Shown one piece after another: positions 28,381 to 39,647 of a stretch of 64,000 nucleotides of DNA. The stretch lies in assembly GCA_025060615.1 (NCBI GenBank), contig JANXBS010000007.1, positions 62,001 to 126,000 of the forward strand, in the 5' to 3' direction. The notes under the pieces were generated by a model, which ran no database searches, was not told the DNA's origin, and saw only the letters and a list, made by a program, of their open reading frames with translations. A program made the position numbers and the translations under genes. Source of the stretch: Anaerolineae bacterium (GTDB lineage Bacteria; Chloroflexota; Anaerolineae; DUEN01). Every line of letters begins with the position of its first letter. Position 1 is the first letter of the stretch.

Positions 28381-29877
28381 ATGGATGCAATCTGGACTCC
28401 CGTAGACGATGCGCTGGATCGGCCCCATGAGGCGTGTGGGGTGTTCGGCATTTACGCGCCAGGCATGGACGTGGCACGCATCACGTTCTTCGCCCTGTAC
28501 GCATTGCAGCATCGGGGCCAGGAGAGCGCTGGCATTGCGACCAGCGATGGCCGGGCTGCTTATATCCACAAAGGGATGGGGCTGGTCGCCCAGGTCTTTA
28601 ACGAGGATAACTTGCGCCCGTTGAAGGGGCATTTGGCCATCGGCCACAATCGCTACTCGACTACCGGATCGTCACACATCCGCAACGCGCAGCCCTATCT
28701 GATCGAGACCATTCACGGGCCGCTGGGCGTTGGTCACAACGGCAACCTGACCAACGCGCTCACACTACGCCGTCGGCTATTGGAGCGCGGCGTAGGGCTG
28801 AGTTCGTCCAGCGACAGCGAGGTGATCACGCAAATGTTGGCCGCGCCGCCACCAGGCGGCGAGCCCAACGGCCCTGATTGGGAAGCGCGCATCGCTGCCT
28901 TCATGGCCCAGGCTGAAGGGGCGTACTCGCTGGTTATCCTGACGCGCGACGCGGTTTTCGCCGTGCGGGACCCGCTGGGCTTACGGCCTTTGTGCCTGGG
29001 CGAGCTGTCGAGCGATAACGGCACGCTGGGCTTCGTAGTTGCCTCTGAGTCATGCGCGTTGGGTACGATCGGGGCTCGCTACTTGCGGGAGGTGCGGCCC
29101 GGGGAGATCGTGCGGCTGGATAGTACAGGGATGCACTCGATTCAGGGACGGCCGCCGGCCCCACGATCGGCGCTGTGCGTGTTCGAGTACGTCTACTTCG
29201 CCCGTCCCGACTCGATCTTAGAAGAACAAGTTGTCCACCGCGTGCGGCAGCGGCTAGGCGAGGAGCTAGCGCGTGAAGCCCCAGCCGACGCCGACGTGGT
29301 AGTAGGCGTGCCCGACTCGGCGACACCAGCGGCTATCGGCTATGCGCGCGCCTCGGGCATCCCCTACAGCGAGGGGCTGATCAAGAATCGGTATATCGGC
29401 CGCACGTTCATCCAGCCGGATGACCGCCTGCGGCGGGCAGGCGTGCATCTGAAATACAACCCGTTGCCGGCTAACCTGGGGGGCAAGCGGGTGGTGCTGG
29501 TAGACGACTCCATCGTGCGAGGGAACACGGCTGGCCCATTGGTGCGCCTGCTGCGAGAAGGAGGTGCAACAGAAGTGCATGTGCGCGTCTCCTCGCCGCC
29601 GGTGCGCCACCCTTGCTTCATGGGCGTGGACATGGCGACCTACGACGAGCTGATCGCGTCCAGTAAAACGGTGGAGGAGATCCGACGGCACATCGGCGCC
29701 GACAGCTTAGCGTACCTCTCCCACGAAGGGCTGATGCGCGCCGTGGTCGCTGAAATCGGCGAGGATCGCGGGCATTGCAGTGCCTGCTTCACCGGCCGCT
29801 ATCCCATCCGGCTGGAGGAATGGTGGGCCCTCAAGGCGCAAGAAAAGTTGGCTTTTGAGGAAGTATGGGGAATGTAG
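28381..29877 (+). CDS. purF: Amidophosphoribosyltransferase
   Basis: The 498-residue enzyme starts purine synthesis by turning PRPP and glutamine into phosphoribosylamine. An N-terminal propeptide of 18 residues precedes the nucleophile Cys19 ([12 protein letters not shown]), as in the Bacillus-type enzyme that is processed. The glutaminase domain has [11 protein letters not shown] and GHNRYSTTG. The transferase domain has the PRPP loop [15 protein letters not shown]. Cysteines in [19 protein letters not shown] and HCSACFTGR match the ligands of the structural 4Fe-4S cluster, so oxygen-sensitive regulation is likely. It starts 80 bases after purE. Confidence 0.96.
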   Translation: MDAIWTPVDDALDRPHEACGVFGIYAPGMDVARITFFALYALQHRGQESAGIATSDGRAAYIHKGMGLVAQVFNEDNLRPLKGHLAIGHNRYSTTGSSHIRNAQPYLIETIHGPLGVGHNGNLTNALTLRRRLLERGVGLSSSSDSEVITQMLAAPPPGGEPNGPDWEARIAAFMAQAEGAYSLVILTRDAVFAVRDPLGLRPLCLGELSSDNGTLGFVVASESCALGTIGARYLREVRPGEIVRLDSTGMHSIQGRPPAPRSALCVFEYVYFARPDSILEEQVVHRVRQRLGEELAREAPADADVVVGVPDSATPAAIGYARASGIPYSEGLIKNRYIGRTFIQPDDRLRRAGVHLKYNPLPANLGGKRVVLVDDSIVRGNTAGPLVRLLREGGATEVHVRVSSPPVRHPCFMGVDMATYDELIASSKTVEEIRRHIGADSLAYLSHEGLMRAVVAEIGEDRGHCSACFTGRYPIRLEEWWALKAQEKLAFEEVWGM

Positions 29878-29881
29878 CGTG

Positions 29882-32275
29882 ATGAATGTCTTGGTGATCG
29901 GCAGCGGCGGCCGGGAGCACGCGCTGGCCTGGAAGCTGGCCCAATCACCGCGCGTCGAGCGCGTGTTCGTCGTGCCGGGCAACGGCGGAACCGATCCCCG
30001 GTCTCGGATCGCGAATCTTGGGTCTCGAGAGGCGTGTTTTCAATCCAAAATCCAAAGCCCGCAGCCCGCAATTCCTGTCGAGGGCGATTTCGGCGATCTG
30101 ATCACCTTCGCCCGTCGAGAGCAGATCGGGCTAACCGTGGTCGGCCCGGAGGCGCCGCTGGCGCAGGGGATCACGGATGCGTTCCAGGCGGCGGGGCTGC
30201 GCTGCTTTGGGCCCTTGCAAGCCGCCGCACAGCTAGAGGCATCCAAAGCGTTTGCCAAGGACTTTATGGCGCGACACGGGATCCCTACGGCTCGCTACGC
30301 TACTTTCCGCGAGTATGAGCAGGCATTAACCTATCTGCGCCATGTGGAGCATCCTGTGGTGGTCAAAGCATCCGGCCTGGCGGGAGGCAAAGGGGTGATC
30401 GTGCCGGCTGACCGGGAGGCGGCGGAGGCCGCGCTGCGTCAACTGATGGTCGAGCGCGCCTTCGGCGCGGCTGGCGATGAGGTAGTTATCGAGGCGCGAT
30501 TGTACGGACAGGAGGCCTCGGTGTTGGCCTTCTGCGATGGTTACCGCGTGGTGCCGATGCCAGCTGCTCAGGATCACAAGCCTGTATTCGACGGCGACCG
30601 GGGTCCCAATACGGGAGGCATGGGCGCTTACGCGCCTGCACCGTTGATCACTCCGCCGTTGATGGAAGAGATCGTACGCACGATCCTACAGCCAACCGTA
30701 GAAGGGCTGCGGGCCGAAGGGACGCCTTATGTGGGGGTGCTCTATGCCGGCTTGATGATCACGGACGCAGGGCCGAAGGTGTTGGAGTTCAACTGTCGCT
30801 TCGGCGACCCGGAGACGCAGGTGATCCTGCCGCTTCTGGAGACGGACTTAGTAGACGTAATCGAGGCCTGCCTAGAAGGTGCCCTTGACCGGGTGGCCAT
30901 CCGCTGGCGGCCGGGCGCGGCGGTGACGGTCATCGCCGCGTCGGAGGGATATCCGGGGAGCTACCCGAAGGGTCGTGAGATCACCGGTGTAGAGGAAGCG
31001 GCCGCGTTACCAGGGGTGCTCGTGTTCCATGCAGGCACTCGCTGGACGGATGATGGCCGGCTTCTCACCGATGGCGGACGCGTCCTGAGCGTCACTGGCC
31101 TCGGCGACGACCTGCCGCAGGCCATCGCCCGTGCGTACGAAGGGATCCGCTGCATCCGCTTCCAGGGCATGCACTACCGGCGAGACATCGGCGCCAAGGC
31201 GTTGATCAGTGGTCCACTGCCGGCATTCCGAAATCCGAAATCTGAAATCCGAAATCCAATCACCTATCGCGAGGCGGGTGTGGACATTGAGGCTGCCCAT
31301 CAGGCTGTCGAGCTGATGAAGGAGGCCGTGCGTGCCACGTATGGGCCGGAGGTGCTCTGGGGCATCGGCGCATTCGGTGGGCTGTTCGACGCCTCCGCGC
31401 TAAAGCAGATGACATCGCCGGTGTTGGTTGCCTCGACAGACGGCGTGGGCACCAAGACCAAAATCGCTGCCGCCCTGGGCCGATTCGATACCATCGGCCA
31501 CGACATCGTCAACCATTGCGTGAATGACATCCTAGTCCAGGGCGCTCGCCCGCTCTTTTTCCTCGACTATATCGCCTCCGGGAAGCTGGACCCAGAGATG
31601 GTCGCCTCGATCGTATGCGGTTGCGCGGCTGCCTGTCAGGCCGCGGGGTGTGCACTGCTAGGGGGCGAGACCGCGGAGATGCCGGGTGTCTACGCGCCGG
31701 GCGAGTTCGATCTGGTGGGCACCATCGTCGGCGTGGTGGACCGCCCTAACATTGTGGATGGGCATACCATCGTCCCCGGCGATGCTATCATCGGCCTGGC
31801 GTCGTCTGGGCTGCATACGAACGGCTACTCGCTGGCACGCCGCGTGTTCGAAGGATGGGACCTGACTGCAGCCGTCGCTGAGCTGGGCCGGCCTCTAGGT
31901 GAGGCGTTGCTAGAGCCTCACCGCTCATATCTGGCCGAGGTGCGCCAGCTATGGGATGCGGGGATCGTCATCAAGGGGATGGCGCACATCACTGGTGGTG
32001 GGCTGATAGATAACCCGCCGCGTATCCTGCCGCGAGGCGTGGCAGCTTACATCCGACGAGGAAGCTGGCCCATCCCGCCCATTTTCCAGTTGATTCAGCA
32101 GCTCGGACGGATTAGCGAGGCGGAGATGGCTCGCGTCTTCAATCTGGGCATAGGCCTGCTGCTCATCGTCCCAGCGGACCAAGCCGATTGCGCCTTGGGC
32201 ATCCTGGGCGAGGAGGCCTGGATCGTAGGGGAGACGATCTCGCGCGGTGATGGTCCGGCGGTGCGGATCGAATAG
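29882..32275 (+). CDS. purD: PurD-PurM fusion: GAR synthetase + AIR synthetase
   Basis: The 797-residue protein joins two steps. Residues 1-440 are PurD, an ATP-grasp enzyme: VLVIGSGGREHALAWKLA, VVKASGLAGGKGVIV, DRGPNTGGMGAYAPA and VLEFNCRFGDPETQ. Residues about 460-797 are PurM: VLVASTDGVGTKTKIA, HDIVNHCVNDILVQGARPLFFLDY (cut as HDIVNHCVNDILVQGA), LLGGETAEMPGVYAPGEFDLV and HITGGGLIDNPPRI. Bacterial PurD and PurM are usually separate, and in eukaryotes they are fused with GART. A 26-residue insert (38-63) in the PurD N domain and the linker between the enzymes both come from 7-bp repeats. The start is ATG 29882, four bases after purF. Confidence 0.95.
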   Translation: MNVLVIGSGGREHALAWKLAQSPRVERVFVVPGNGGTDPRSRIANLGSREACFQSKIQSPQPAIPVEGDFGDLITFARREQIGLTVVGPEAPLAQGITDAFQAAGLRCFGPLQAAAQLEASKAFAKDFMARHGIPTARYATFREYEQALTYLRHVEHPVVVKASGLAGGKGVIVPADREAAEAALRQLMVERAFGAAGDEVVIEARLYGQEASVLAFCDGYRVVPMPAAQDHKPVFDGDRGPNTGGMGAYAPAPLITPPLMEEIVRTILQPTVEGLRAEGTPYVGVLYAGLMITDAGPKVLEFNCRFGDPETQVILPLLETDLVDVIEACLEGALDRVAIRWRPGAAVTVIAASEGYPGSYPKGREITGVEEAAALPGVLVFHAGTRWTDDGRLLTDGGRVLSVTGLGDDLPQAIARAYEGIRCIRFQGMHYRRDIGAKALISGPLPAFRNPKSEIRNPITYREAGVDIEAAHQAVELMKEAVRATYGPEVLWGIGAFGGLFDASALKQMTSPVLVASTDGVGTKTKIAAALGRFDTIGHDIVNHCVNDILVQGARPLFFLDYIASGKLDPEMVASIVCGCAAACQAAGCALLGGETAEMPGVYAPGEFDLVGTIVGVVDRPNIVDGHTIVPGDAIIGLASSGLHTNGYSLARRVFEGWDLTAAVAELGRPLGEALLEPHRSYLAEVRQLWDAGIVIKGMAHITGGGLIDNPPRILPRGVAAYIRRGSWPIPPIFQLIQQLGRISEAEMARVFNLGIGLLLIVPADQADCALGILGEEAWIVGETISRGDGPAVRIE
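30043..30070 (+). repeat. Four tandem 7-bp repeats inside purD
   Basis: Two copies of ATCCAAA are followed at once by two copies of GCCCGCA, exactly 28 bases. They are the core of a stretch (29993-30070) encoding a 26-residue insert absent from typical PurD. The insert length is a multiple of three, so the frame is kept. Confidence 0.75.
31228..31255 (+). repeat. Four tandem 7-bp repeats (CCGAAAT) in the PurD-PurM linker
   Basis: CCGAAAT, CCGAAAT, CTGAAAT, CCGAAAT run without a gap for 28 bases, then CCAAT. They encode the linker FRNPKSEIRNP. The unit is 7 bp and not a codon multiple, so adjacent copies are read in different frames. Confidence 0.85.
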
Positions 32276-32341
32276 GCGAATGCAGCGGTCCATTGACTCG
32301 CCCCTTCGCCGATTCACCGGCTTGTCGAAAGCTGAAGAACG

Positions 32342-32953
32342 ATGGCTGAAAGTTTGCGATTGGCAGTTTTCATCTCCGGCTATGGCTCTAATCTACAGGC
32401 GATCATAGATGCCATTCGGGCAGGGGAGTTAAACGCCCAGATCGTCGTGGTTGTGTCCAATCGCCGCGATGCCTACGGCCTGGTGCGGGCGGAGCGGGCC
32501 GGCATTCCCACGCTCTATTTTCCACTGAAGCCGTATCGGGACGCGGGACGTTCGCGGGAGGAATATGATGCCGACCTGGCCCAGCGGGTGGCGGAATACG
32601 CGCCAGATTTGATCGTGTTGGCCGGCTGGATGCATGTGCTCAGCCCGGCGTTCCTGGACCGTTTCCCTGGTCGTGTGCTGAACCTGCATCCTGCGCTGCC
32701 TGGTCAGTTCCCTGGCACCCATGCCATCCAGCGCGCTTATGAGGCGTTCCAGCGAGGCGAGATCGATCGCACCGGCGTAATGGTGCACTGGGTCGTACCG
32801 GAGGTGGACGCCGGCCCGGTTGTCGCCGTGTCCGAGGTGCCCATCTATCCGGCGGACACGCTGGACGACTTGGAAGCGCGGGTTCACGCTACAGAGCACC
32901 GGCTGTTGGTGGGGGCTATTCGCCACTTCGAGGCGATGAGACAGCGAGGATAA
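32342..32953 (+). CDS. purN: GAR formyltransferase PurN
   Basis: The 203-residue enzyme transfers a formyl group from 10-formyl-tetrahydrofolate to GAR. It has the start LAVFISGYGSNLQAIIDAI (GxGSNxQ), the core NLHPALPGQFPGTHAIQRAYE with catalytic Asn-His, and TGVMVHWVVPEVDAGPVV with the catalytic Asp. No ATP-dependent PurT is seen. The ribosome-binding site before ATG 32342 is weak (GAAGAAC). Confidence 0.95.
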   Translation: MAESLRLAVFISGYGSNLQAIIDAIRAGELNAQIVVVVSNRRDAYGLVRAERAGIPTLYFPLKPYRDAGRSREEYDADLAQRVAEYAPDLIVLAGWMHVLSPAFLDRFPGRVLNLHPALPGQFPGTHAIQRAYEAFQRGEIDRTGVMVHWVVPEVDAGPVVAVSEVPIYPADTLDDLEARVHATEHRLLVGAIRHFEAMRQRG

Positions 32954-33040
32954 GGCAATAAAGGGGCGAGGGGACGAGGAGATCACCTCTGACCTATCCC
33001 CTGTGGCTTGTCGCCTGATTGACTGCAGTAGGAGGTCACT

Positions 33041-34567
33041 TTGACAACGAAACGACGCGCGCTCTTGAGTGTATATGACAAGACAGGGCTGGTCGAATTG
33101 GGCCGTGGCCTGGCGGAGCTAAGCTTTGAGTTGATCGCATCCGGGGGAACGGCGAGGGCGCTCAGCCAGGCAGGGTTACCTGTGATCCCGGTGGACGAGG
33201 TCACGGGCTTTCCAGAGATTCTGGGCGGCCGCGTGAAGACGTTGCACCCAGCGATCCATGGCGGCATCTTGGCCCGGCGCACACCGGAGCATCTGGCTGA
33301 GCTCTCAGCGCATGGGATCGAGCCAATTGATCTAGTGGTCTGCAACTTGTATCCCTTCGTGGAGACGGTGAGCCGGCCCGGCGTGACCGAGGCCCAGGCC
33401 ATCGAGGAGATTGACATCGGCGGGGTAACGCTGCTGCGGGCGGCTGCCAAGAATTTCGAGTCGGTGACAGTGGTGTGCGATCCTGCTGATTACGAAGGGA
33501 TATTGGCGGCGTTGCGGATGGGGGAGATCCCGCTGGACGAACGACGACGGTTGGCCTTGAAGGCGTTCCGTCACACGGCGGCCTATGATGCCGCCATCGC
33601 CACCTGGTTGACGGGACGCGTTGAGCGTGATGAGCCGTTGCCTTGCGCGCTCAACCTGGCGGCTGAGCGGGTGCAGTCGCTCCGCTACGGCGAGAACCCC
33701 CATCAGCAAGGCGCGCTGTATCGCTGGGCTGGCTGCCCGCCCCTCTTCGAGCAATTGCAGGGCAAAGAGCTGAGCTACAACAACATCGTGGACCTGGAGG
33801 CTGCTTGGGCCATGTCCCAGGAGTTCGCCGAGCCCACGGTTGCCATCATTAAGCACACCAACCCCAGCGGCCTGGCGTCTGCAGACACATTGGTCGAGGC
33901 CTATCGGCTGGCGTTGGCGTGCGATCCGGTCTCCGCTTTTGGCTCGATTATCGCTGTGAACCGAGAGGTAGATCGGGCCCTGGTAGAGGAGATCGGCTCC
34001 TTGTTTGTGGAAGTGCTGGTTGCTCCATCGTACACGCCTGAGGCGCTGGAATGGCTGGCGCAGCACAAGAAGAATTGTCGGGTGATTGTGGCGAGGCCGG
34101 GTGGCGAAAACGATCTGGTCTTGCGGTCGGTACGAGGGGGATTGTTGGCGCAGACACCCGACCTGCGCGGCGTAGACGAGAGCACCTGGCGGGTGGTGAC
34201 GAAGCGTGAGCCGACCGCGGCCGAGCGCAGGAGCCTGGCCTTTGCCTGGCTGGCTGTGAAGCATGTGAAGTCGAACGCCATCGTCTTTGTGCAGGGGACG
34301 GCCACGGTAGGGGTAGGGGCAGGTCAGATGAACCGAGTGGATTCCGTCTACCTAGCGGCGCGCCGGGCCGGCGATCGGGCGAAGGGAGCCGTCATGGGCT
34401 CGGATGCGTTCTTCCCGTTCCCCGATGGGATTGAAGTAGCGGCGGCAGCGGGGGTGACCGCTTGCATCCAGCCAGGCGGCTCGGTTCGCGATGACGAGGT
34501 GATTGCAGCGGCGGACCGCTGGGGGATGGCGATGATCTTCACTGGCGAGCGGCACTTCCGGCATTAA
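33041..34567 (+). CDS. purH: Bifunctional AICAR transformylase / IMP cyclohydrolase
   Basis: The 508-residue enzyme performs the last two steps to IMP. The N-terminal cyclohydrolase has [28 protein letters not shown] and [19 protein letters not shown]. The C-terminal transformylase has the PF01808 motif [14 protein letters not shown] and the Lys-His pair in [12 protein letters not shown]. The start is TTG 33041 behind AGGAGGTCACT. It closes the purine gene run; the next gene has its own promoter. Confidence 0.97.
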   Translation: MTTKRRALLSVYDKTGLVELGRGLAELSFELIASGGTARALSQAGLPVIPVDEVTGFPEILGGRVKTLHPAIHGGILARRTPEHLAELSAHGIEPIDLVVCNLYPFVETVSRPGVTEAQAIEEIDIGGVTLLRAAAKNFESVTVVCDPADYEGILAALRMGEIPLDERRRLALKAFRHTAAYDAAIATWLTGRVERDEPLPCALNLAAERVQSLRYGENPHQQGALYRWAGCPPLFEQLQGKELSYNNIVDLEAAWAMSQEFAEPTVAIIKHTNPSGLASADTLVEAYRLALACDPVSAFGSIIAVNREVDRALVEEIGSLFVEVLVAPSYTPEALEWLAQHKKNCRVIVARPGGENDLVLRSVRGGLLAQTPDLRGVDESTWRVVTKREPTAAERRSLAFAWLAVKHVKSNAIVFVQGTATVGVGAGQMNRVDSVYLAARRAGDRAKGAVMGSDAFFPFPDGIEVAAAAGVTACIQPGGSVRDDEVIAAADRWGMAMIFTGERHFRH

Positions 34568-34625
34568 GGCCGGCACGACCCCTTAGGTTGCTGGCCAGAT
34601 ACACAAACGGCAGTTATTCAGAGGT

Positions 34626-34654
34626 TTGTCAACGGTCTCCGGTAAGTGTATACT
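34626..34654 (+). promoter_or_regulatory. Promoter of the obgE-nadD unit
   Basis: TTGTCA (34626-34631) and TATACT (34649-34654) are 17 bases apart. A start near 34661 would leave a leader of about 45 bases before obgE. Confidence 0.65.
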
Positions 34655-34703
34655 GGTGGCCAGGGCCAAGAGCGCTTTCAACATATGCCGGAGACGAGGT
34701 TGA

Positions 34704-35983
<1,280 letters not shown>

Positions 35984-35984
<1 letters not shown>

Positions 35985-36580
35985 TGCGTATCGGCATCCT
36001 GGGTGGCACATTTGACCCCCCCCACATTGGCCATTTGATTCTGGCTGAGGAGGCGTGGTTTCAGTTAAAGCTGGATCGGGTTCTCCTGGTGCCGGCGGGC
36101 GATCCTCCGCACAAACGTGGGTTGCCCCTGTCGCCGGCATTTCATCGTGTACGGATGGTGGAATTGGCCATCGCGGACAATCCCCACTTCGAGCTCTCCC
36201 GAGTGGATGTGGATCGCCCGGGGCCTCATTACACGATCGACATGGTGAACCTGTTGCGTCAGCAATTCCCAGCCGATACCGAGCTGTATTTCTTGATGGG
36301 CTTGGACTGTCTCACCGAGTTGCCGCATTGGCATCGCGCTGTGGAGTTGGTGGCGACTTGTCATCTAGTTGCCTTAAGCCGTCCAGATGTCCACTTAGAC
36401 TGGGAGTACCTGGAATCAAAGCTGCCAGGCATTCGACAACGTGTGGTTCTGCTGAATATGCCCAAGGTGGAGATCGCCTCCCACGTTTTGCAGCAACGTA
36501 TACGACAAGGGTGGCCTATCCGCTATCAGGTATTGCCAGCCGTCGAAGCGTATATCCGTCACCATAACCTTTACCGCTAA
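35984..36580 (+). CDS. nadD: Nicotinate-nucleotide adenylyltransferase
   Basis: The 198-residue enzyme adenylates nicotinate mononucleotide in NAD synthesis. It has the nucleotidyltransferase motif [21 protein letters not shown] (GTFDPPHxGH) and [16 protein letters not shown], plus the late basic strand. It overlaps obgE by one base, with CCGGAGGG upstream, so expression is coupled to obgE as in many bacteria. Confidence 0.95.
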
Positions 36581-36756
36581 CCTTTAGCCGTCTCAGTTGT
36601 CTCTACCGATTCACGTCAGCCCCATCATTTCCACTTCTCTTACCATTATAAGGAATGAAAGGAAGCAAAACGATGAATATCAGTGCGGTATCAGCCAGGC
36701 TTGCTTCGAGCTAGAAGCGACTCGGACTGGCCGCCTTCGCCGTATGTTAATGCTTT

Positions 36757-36765
36757 TGGTATGAT
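36757..36765 (+). promoter_or_regulatory. Candidate extended -10 promoter for endonuclease V
   Basis: TGGTATGAT at 36757-36765 has the TGnTATnAT pattern used elsewhere in the window. It lies about 110 bases before the ATG. No clear -35 is visible. The rest of 36581-36874 holds no gene that I can see. Confidence 0.3.
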
Positions 36766-36874
36766 GCCTTTGGGGGTGTTGTCGGTCGGCTCTCTGGCGC
36801 AGGACTGGGGTCTTATCCATGGTGGTGGGCATCGGCGCGACAGTCATGATTTAGTGCGGAGATGGGAGGCTTGC

Positions 36875-37573
36875 ATGAAACTTAGGGTTTCGCATCCTTG
36901 GGACGTCTCTCCGCAAGAGGCAGAGCGGATTCAGCGCGATTTGGCTGCCCGAGTGCAGTCTAGCCCCTTGCCCTATCCGCCCCAGACTATCGGCGGCGTG
37001 GATGTGAGCTTTCCTCGGCCCAACGTGGCGCGCGCGGCGGTGGTGGTCGTCCGCTTCCCTGATCTGGTGCCGATTGCCCAGGCGACGGCAGAGCATCTGA
37101 CCGAATTCCCCTACATCCCGGGATTGCTCTCTTTCCGCGAGACGCCGGCAGTCCTGCGCGCCCTGGAGCAGTTGACAATTTGGCCTGATCTTTTGATGTG
37201 CGACGCACAGGGACGGGCTCATCCGCGTCGGCTGGGGCTGGCCTCGCATCTGGGTGTTCTACTGGATCACCCCACCATTGGTTGTGCCAAGTCTAAGCTG
37301 ATCGGCGAGTACGCAGAGCTGGGAGACCAGCGCGGGGCTTACACCTGGCTCTACGATGGGGAAGAGGTTATTGGGGCCGTCCTTCGCTCACGTGAGCATG
37401 TGCAGCCGCTGTTCATTAGCGTGGGACATCGCGTAGATCTGAAAGGGGCTATTGAATTGACCCTTGCCTGTTGTACACGCTATCGCCTGCCCGAGCCTAC
37501 TCGGCTTGCCCACCAGGTCGCTGCAGGGGAGTCGGTGGTCCCGCCTGGTGCTCAGCTTTCGCTCTTTAGCTGA
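36875..37573 (+). CDS. nfi: Endonuclease V
   Basis: The 232-residue nuclease nicks DNA near deoxyinosine. It contains the catalytic Asp43 in IGGVDVSF, the Glu in YIPGLLSFRETP, Asp110 and His116 in MCDAQGRAHPRRLGLASHLG, and PTIGCAKSKLIG. Together these form the RNase H-like active site and lesion pocket. The ATG at 36875 has GGGAGG upstream; the frame runs 64 codons further 5' without family similarity. It repairs deaminated adenine and so fits loosely with the nearby nucleotide genes. Confidence 0.94.
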   Translation: MKLRVSHPWDVSPQEAERIQRDLAARVQSSPLPYPPQTIGGVDVSFPRPNVARAAVVVVRFPDLVPIAQATAEHLTEFPYIPGLLSFRETPAVLRALEQLTIWPDLLMCDAQGRAHPRRLGLASHLGVLLDHPTIGCAKSKLIGEYAELGDQRGAYTWLYDGEEVIGAVLRSREHVQPLFISVGHRVDLKGAIELTLACCTRYRLPEPTRLAHQVAAGESVVPPGAQLSLFS

Positions 37574-37584
37574 TCTTCACATAG

Positions 37585-37616
37585 AACCGTATCTGTGACT
37601 TTCACTGCATACGGTT
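37585..37616. repeat. Inverted repeat after endonuclease V
   Basis: AACCGTAT (37585-37592) and ATACGGTT (37609-37616) form a perfect 8-bp stem with a 16-base loop, 11 bases after the nfi stop. No T-run follows, so it may be a weak 3' end structure. A TACAAT (37807-37812) about 40 bases before the next gene may be its -10. Confidence 0.4.
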
Positions 37617-37848
37617 TAAGCCTCTTGAGACATTACCCACACGGGAGGCGCGAGATTAACAACCTGCTACATTTCTTCTCCTTATAGCCGCCTGAAGGCG
37701 AACTCTAGCGACTTTATATGGCTTAATCTGCGCTTCTAATCCCTGCAGCCTTCTTCAAGATTACATGGAATCCCTGGCTGAAATCGCACTCCAGGCTTTC
37801 CTCTTGTACAATGAAGGCACATCAGTTCGGATCTAGGGAGATCCAACG

Positions 37849-39573
37849 ATGCCGGATGTGTCCTTTTCTTCTTTGCGGCGAGTCCGATCTTTCATTGCCG
37901 AGGTGCGCTCGTGTACCGGTAAACGGAGCGTACAAATCGCAGCCTTGCTCACCGGGCTAATGGGCTTTATCAATGTGCTGTCATCGGTTACCCCTTCGCT
38001 CGCTGACCGTTTAGAGTTGCTCCGGCGATTTCTGCCATTGGTGGTGCGCCATGGCAGTCACTTCGCCACGACGATAGCGGGATTTGCACTACTACTGTTG
38101 GCGCGCGGCCTTTGGCGACGCAAGCATATAGCATGGCAGCTTACCTTTGTTACCTTAGTTGTTTCAGCATTCGGCCATCTACTCAAGGGCTTGGACTACG
38201 AGGAAGCGACCTTAGCCATCGCGCTGGCGAGTTGGCTGTTGGTCTTGCGTAGACACTTTCACGCGCGTTCGGACCCTCCTTCCGTACGGCAAGGCCTGCA
38301 CGCATTAGCCGCTGCCTTACTCTTCACTTTGGTGTATGGCATGGTGGGCTTTTATCTGTTGGATCGGCACTTTAGTGTGAGCTTCAGCTTTGGCACCGCG
38401 CTTAAACAAACAGTAACCATGCTCATCCAGTTCTATGATCCTGGCTTGCAGCCGATCACAGGATTCGGCCAATACTTTGCCGATTCGATCTATATGGTGG
38501 GCGCCACGACGCTTGGTTATTCTCTGTTCATGATGTTGCGGCCTGTCTTGGTGCGGAGGCCTGCTACCCATCAAGAGCGAGTGCGAGCGAAGGCCATCGT
38601 GAAGGCATGGGGACGTTCCTCACTAGCTCACTTTACTCTCTTGGATGACAAGTCCTATTACTTCAGCGCTGGTGGCTCGATGATAGCTTATGTGGTGAAA
38701 GGTCGTATCGCGCTGGCACTAGGCGATCCCATCGGCCCAGAGCCGGATATCGCGGCCACTATTACTGGATTTCAGGCTTATTGCGCCCAAAACGATTGGC
38801 AGCCTGCCTTTTATCAAACCATGCCTGATTACCTTGATTTGTACCGAGCAGCGGGTCTTCATATACTCTGCATTGGATATGAAGGGATCGTAGATTTGAG
38901 GGCTTTCTCGTTAGAGGGGAAAGCCGGTAAGACGCTGCGTAGTTCAGTGAACCGTCTAAGCCGTCTTGGCTATCGAGCTGAGCTGTACGAGCCACCGTTA
39001 TCTGACGATCTGCTACGTGAATTGCGGAAGATCAGCGACGAATGGTTGACGATGATCAAAGGGGTGGAGAAACGCTTCTCGGTGGGCTGGTTTGAGGAAG
39101 GGTACATTCGCAACAACCCAGTGATTACCGTTTGCGCTCCGGATGGGCATATTTGCGCTTTTGCGAACATCCTCTCGGCACCTCAACGCTCTGAGATCAC
39201 AGTTGACCTGATGCGCCGTCGCCGGGAGGCAGAGCCGGGCACCATGGATTTCCTGTTTGTTTCGCTGTTCCAATGGGCGCAAGAACGAGGATATATGACT
39301 TTTAGTTTGGGGCTCAGCGCCCTCTCTGGCTTAGGCGAACGCGCCGACGATCCCGCCATAGAGCGGGCTTTACACTACATCTACGAACACATCAACCTGT
39401 TCTATAACTTTAAGGGAATCCATACGTTCAAGGAGAAATTCCATCCGCGATGGGCTCCTCGTTATTTGATCTATCCAGGGCCAACTAGCTTGCCTGCAGT
39501 TGCGCTGGCCTTGGTTCGGGCCGATTCTGGAGATGTCTCCATATGGGAGTACATTACACGACTCTTACACTGA
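37849..39573 (+). CDS. MprF-like protein: membrane region plus DUF2156 lysyltransferase domain
   Basis: The 574-residue protein has about six membrane helices (residues 25-250), then a DUF2156 domain of two GNAT-like folds (about 265-560). Signatures include YYFSAGGSMIAYVVKGRIALALGDPIG, cut as YYFSAGGSMIAYVVKGR, then LRSSVNRLSRLGYRAELYEPP, GTMDFLFVSLFQWAQERGY and FYNFKGIHTFKEKFHPRW. This is the catalytic part of phosphatidylglycerol lysyltransferases, which move an amino acid from aminoacyl-tRNA to phosphatidylglycerol. The membrane half is shorter than in full MprF, lacking the complete flippase; the separate UPF0104 protein at 6105 is of that type but is not linked. The amino acid used cannot be told. 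Confidence 0.85.
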   Translation: MPDVSFSSLRRVRSFIAEVRSCTGKRSVQIAALLTGLMGFINVLSSVTPSLADRLELLRRFLPLVVRHGSHFATTIAGFALLLLARGLWRRKHIAWQLTFVTLVVSAFGHLLKGLDYEEATLAIALASWLLVLRRHFHARSDPPSVRQGLHALAAALLFTLVYGMVGFYLLDRHFSVSFSFGTALKQTVTMLIQFYDPGLQPITGFGQYFADSIYMVGATTLGYSLFMMLRPVLVRRPATHQERVRAKAIVKAWGRSSLAHFTLLDDKSYYFSAGGSMIAYVVKGRIALALGDPIGPEPDIAATITGFQAYCAQNDWQPAFYQTMPDYLDLYRAAGLHILCIGYEGIVDLRAFSLEGKAGKTLRSSVNRLSRLGYRAELYEPPLSDDLLRELRKISDEWLTMIKGVEKRFSVGWFEEGYIRNNPVITVCAPDGHICAFANILSAPQRSEITVDLMRRRREAEPGTMDFLFVSLFQWAQERGYMTFSLGLSALSGLGERADDPAIERALHYIYEHINLFYNFKGIHTFKEKFHPRWAPRYLIYPGPTSLPAVALALVRADSGDVSIWEYITRLLH

Positions 39574-39591
39574 CGAAATGTTTAGAGGGTT

Positions 39592-39621
39592 TTGTATGGG
39601 CGCACGCACGAACTGTATGAT
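39592..39621 (+). promoter_or_regulatory. Candidate promoter for the MGH1-like gene
   Basis: TTGTAT (39592-39597) and TATGAT (39616-39621) are 18 bases apart, shortly before the ATG at 39648 with its GAGGAGG site. Confidence 0.35.
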
Positions 39622-39647
39622 TCCAGAAAAATCACGAGGAGGCCGCT

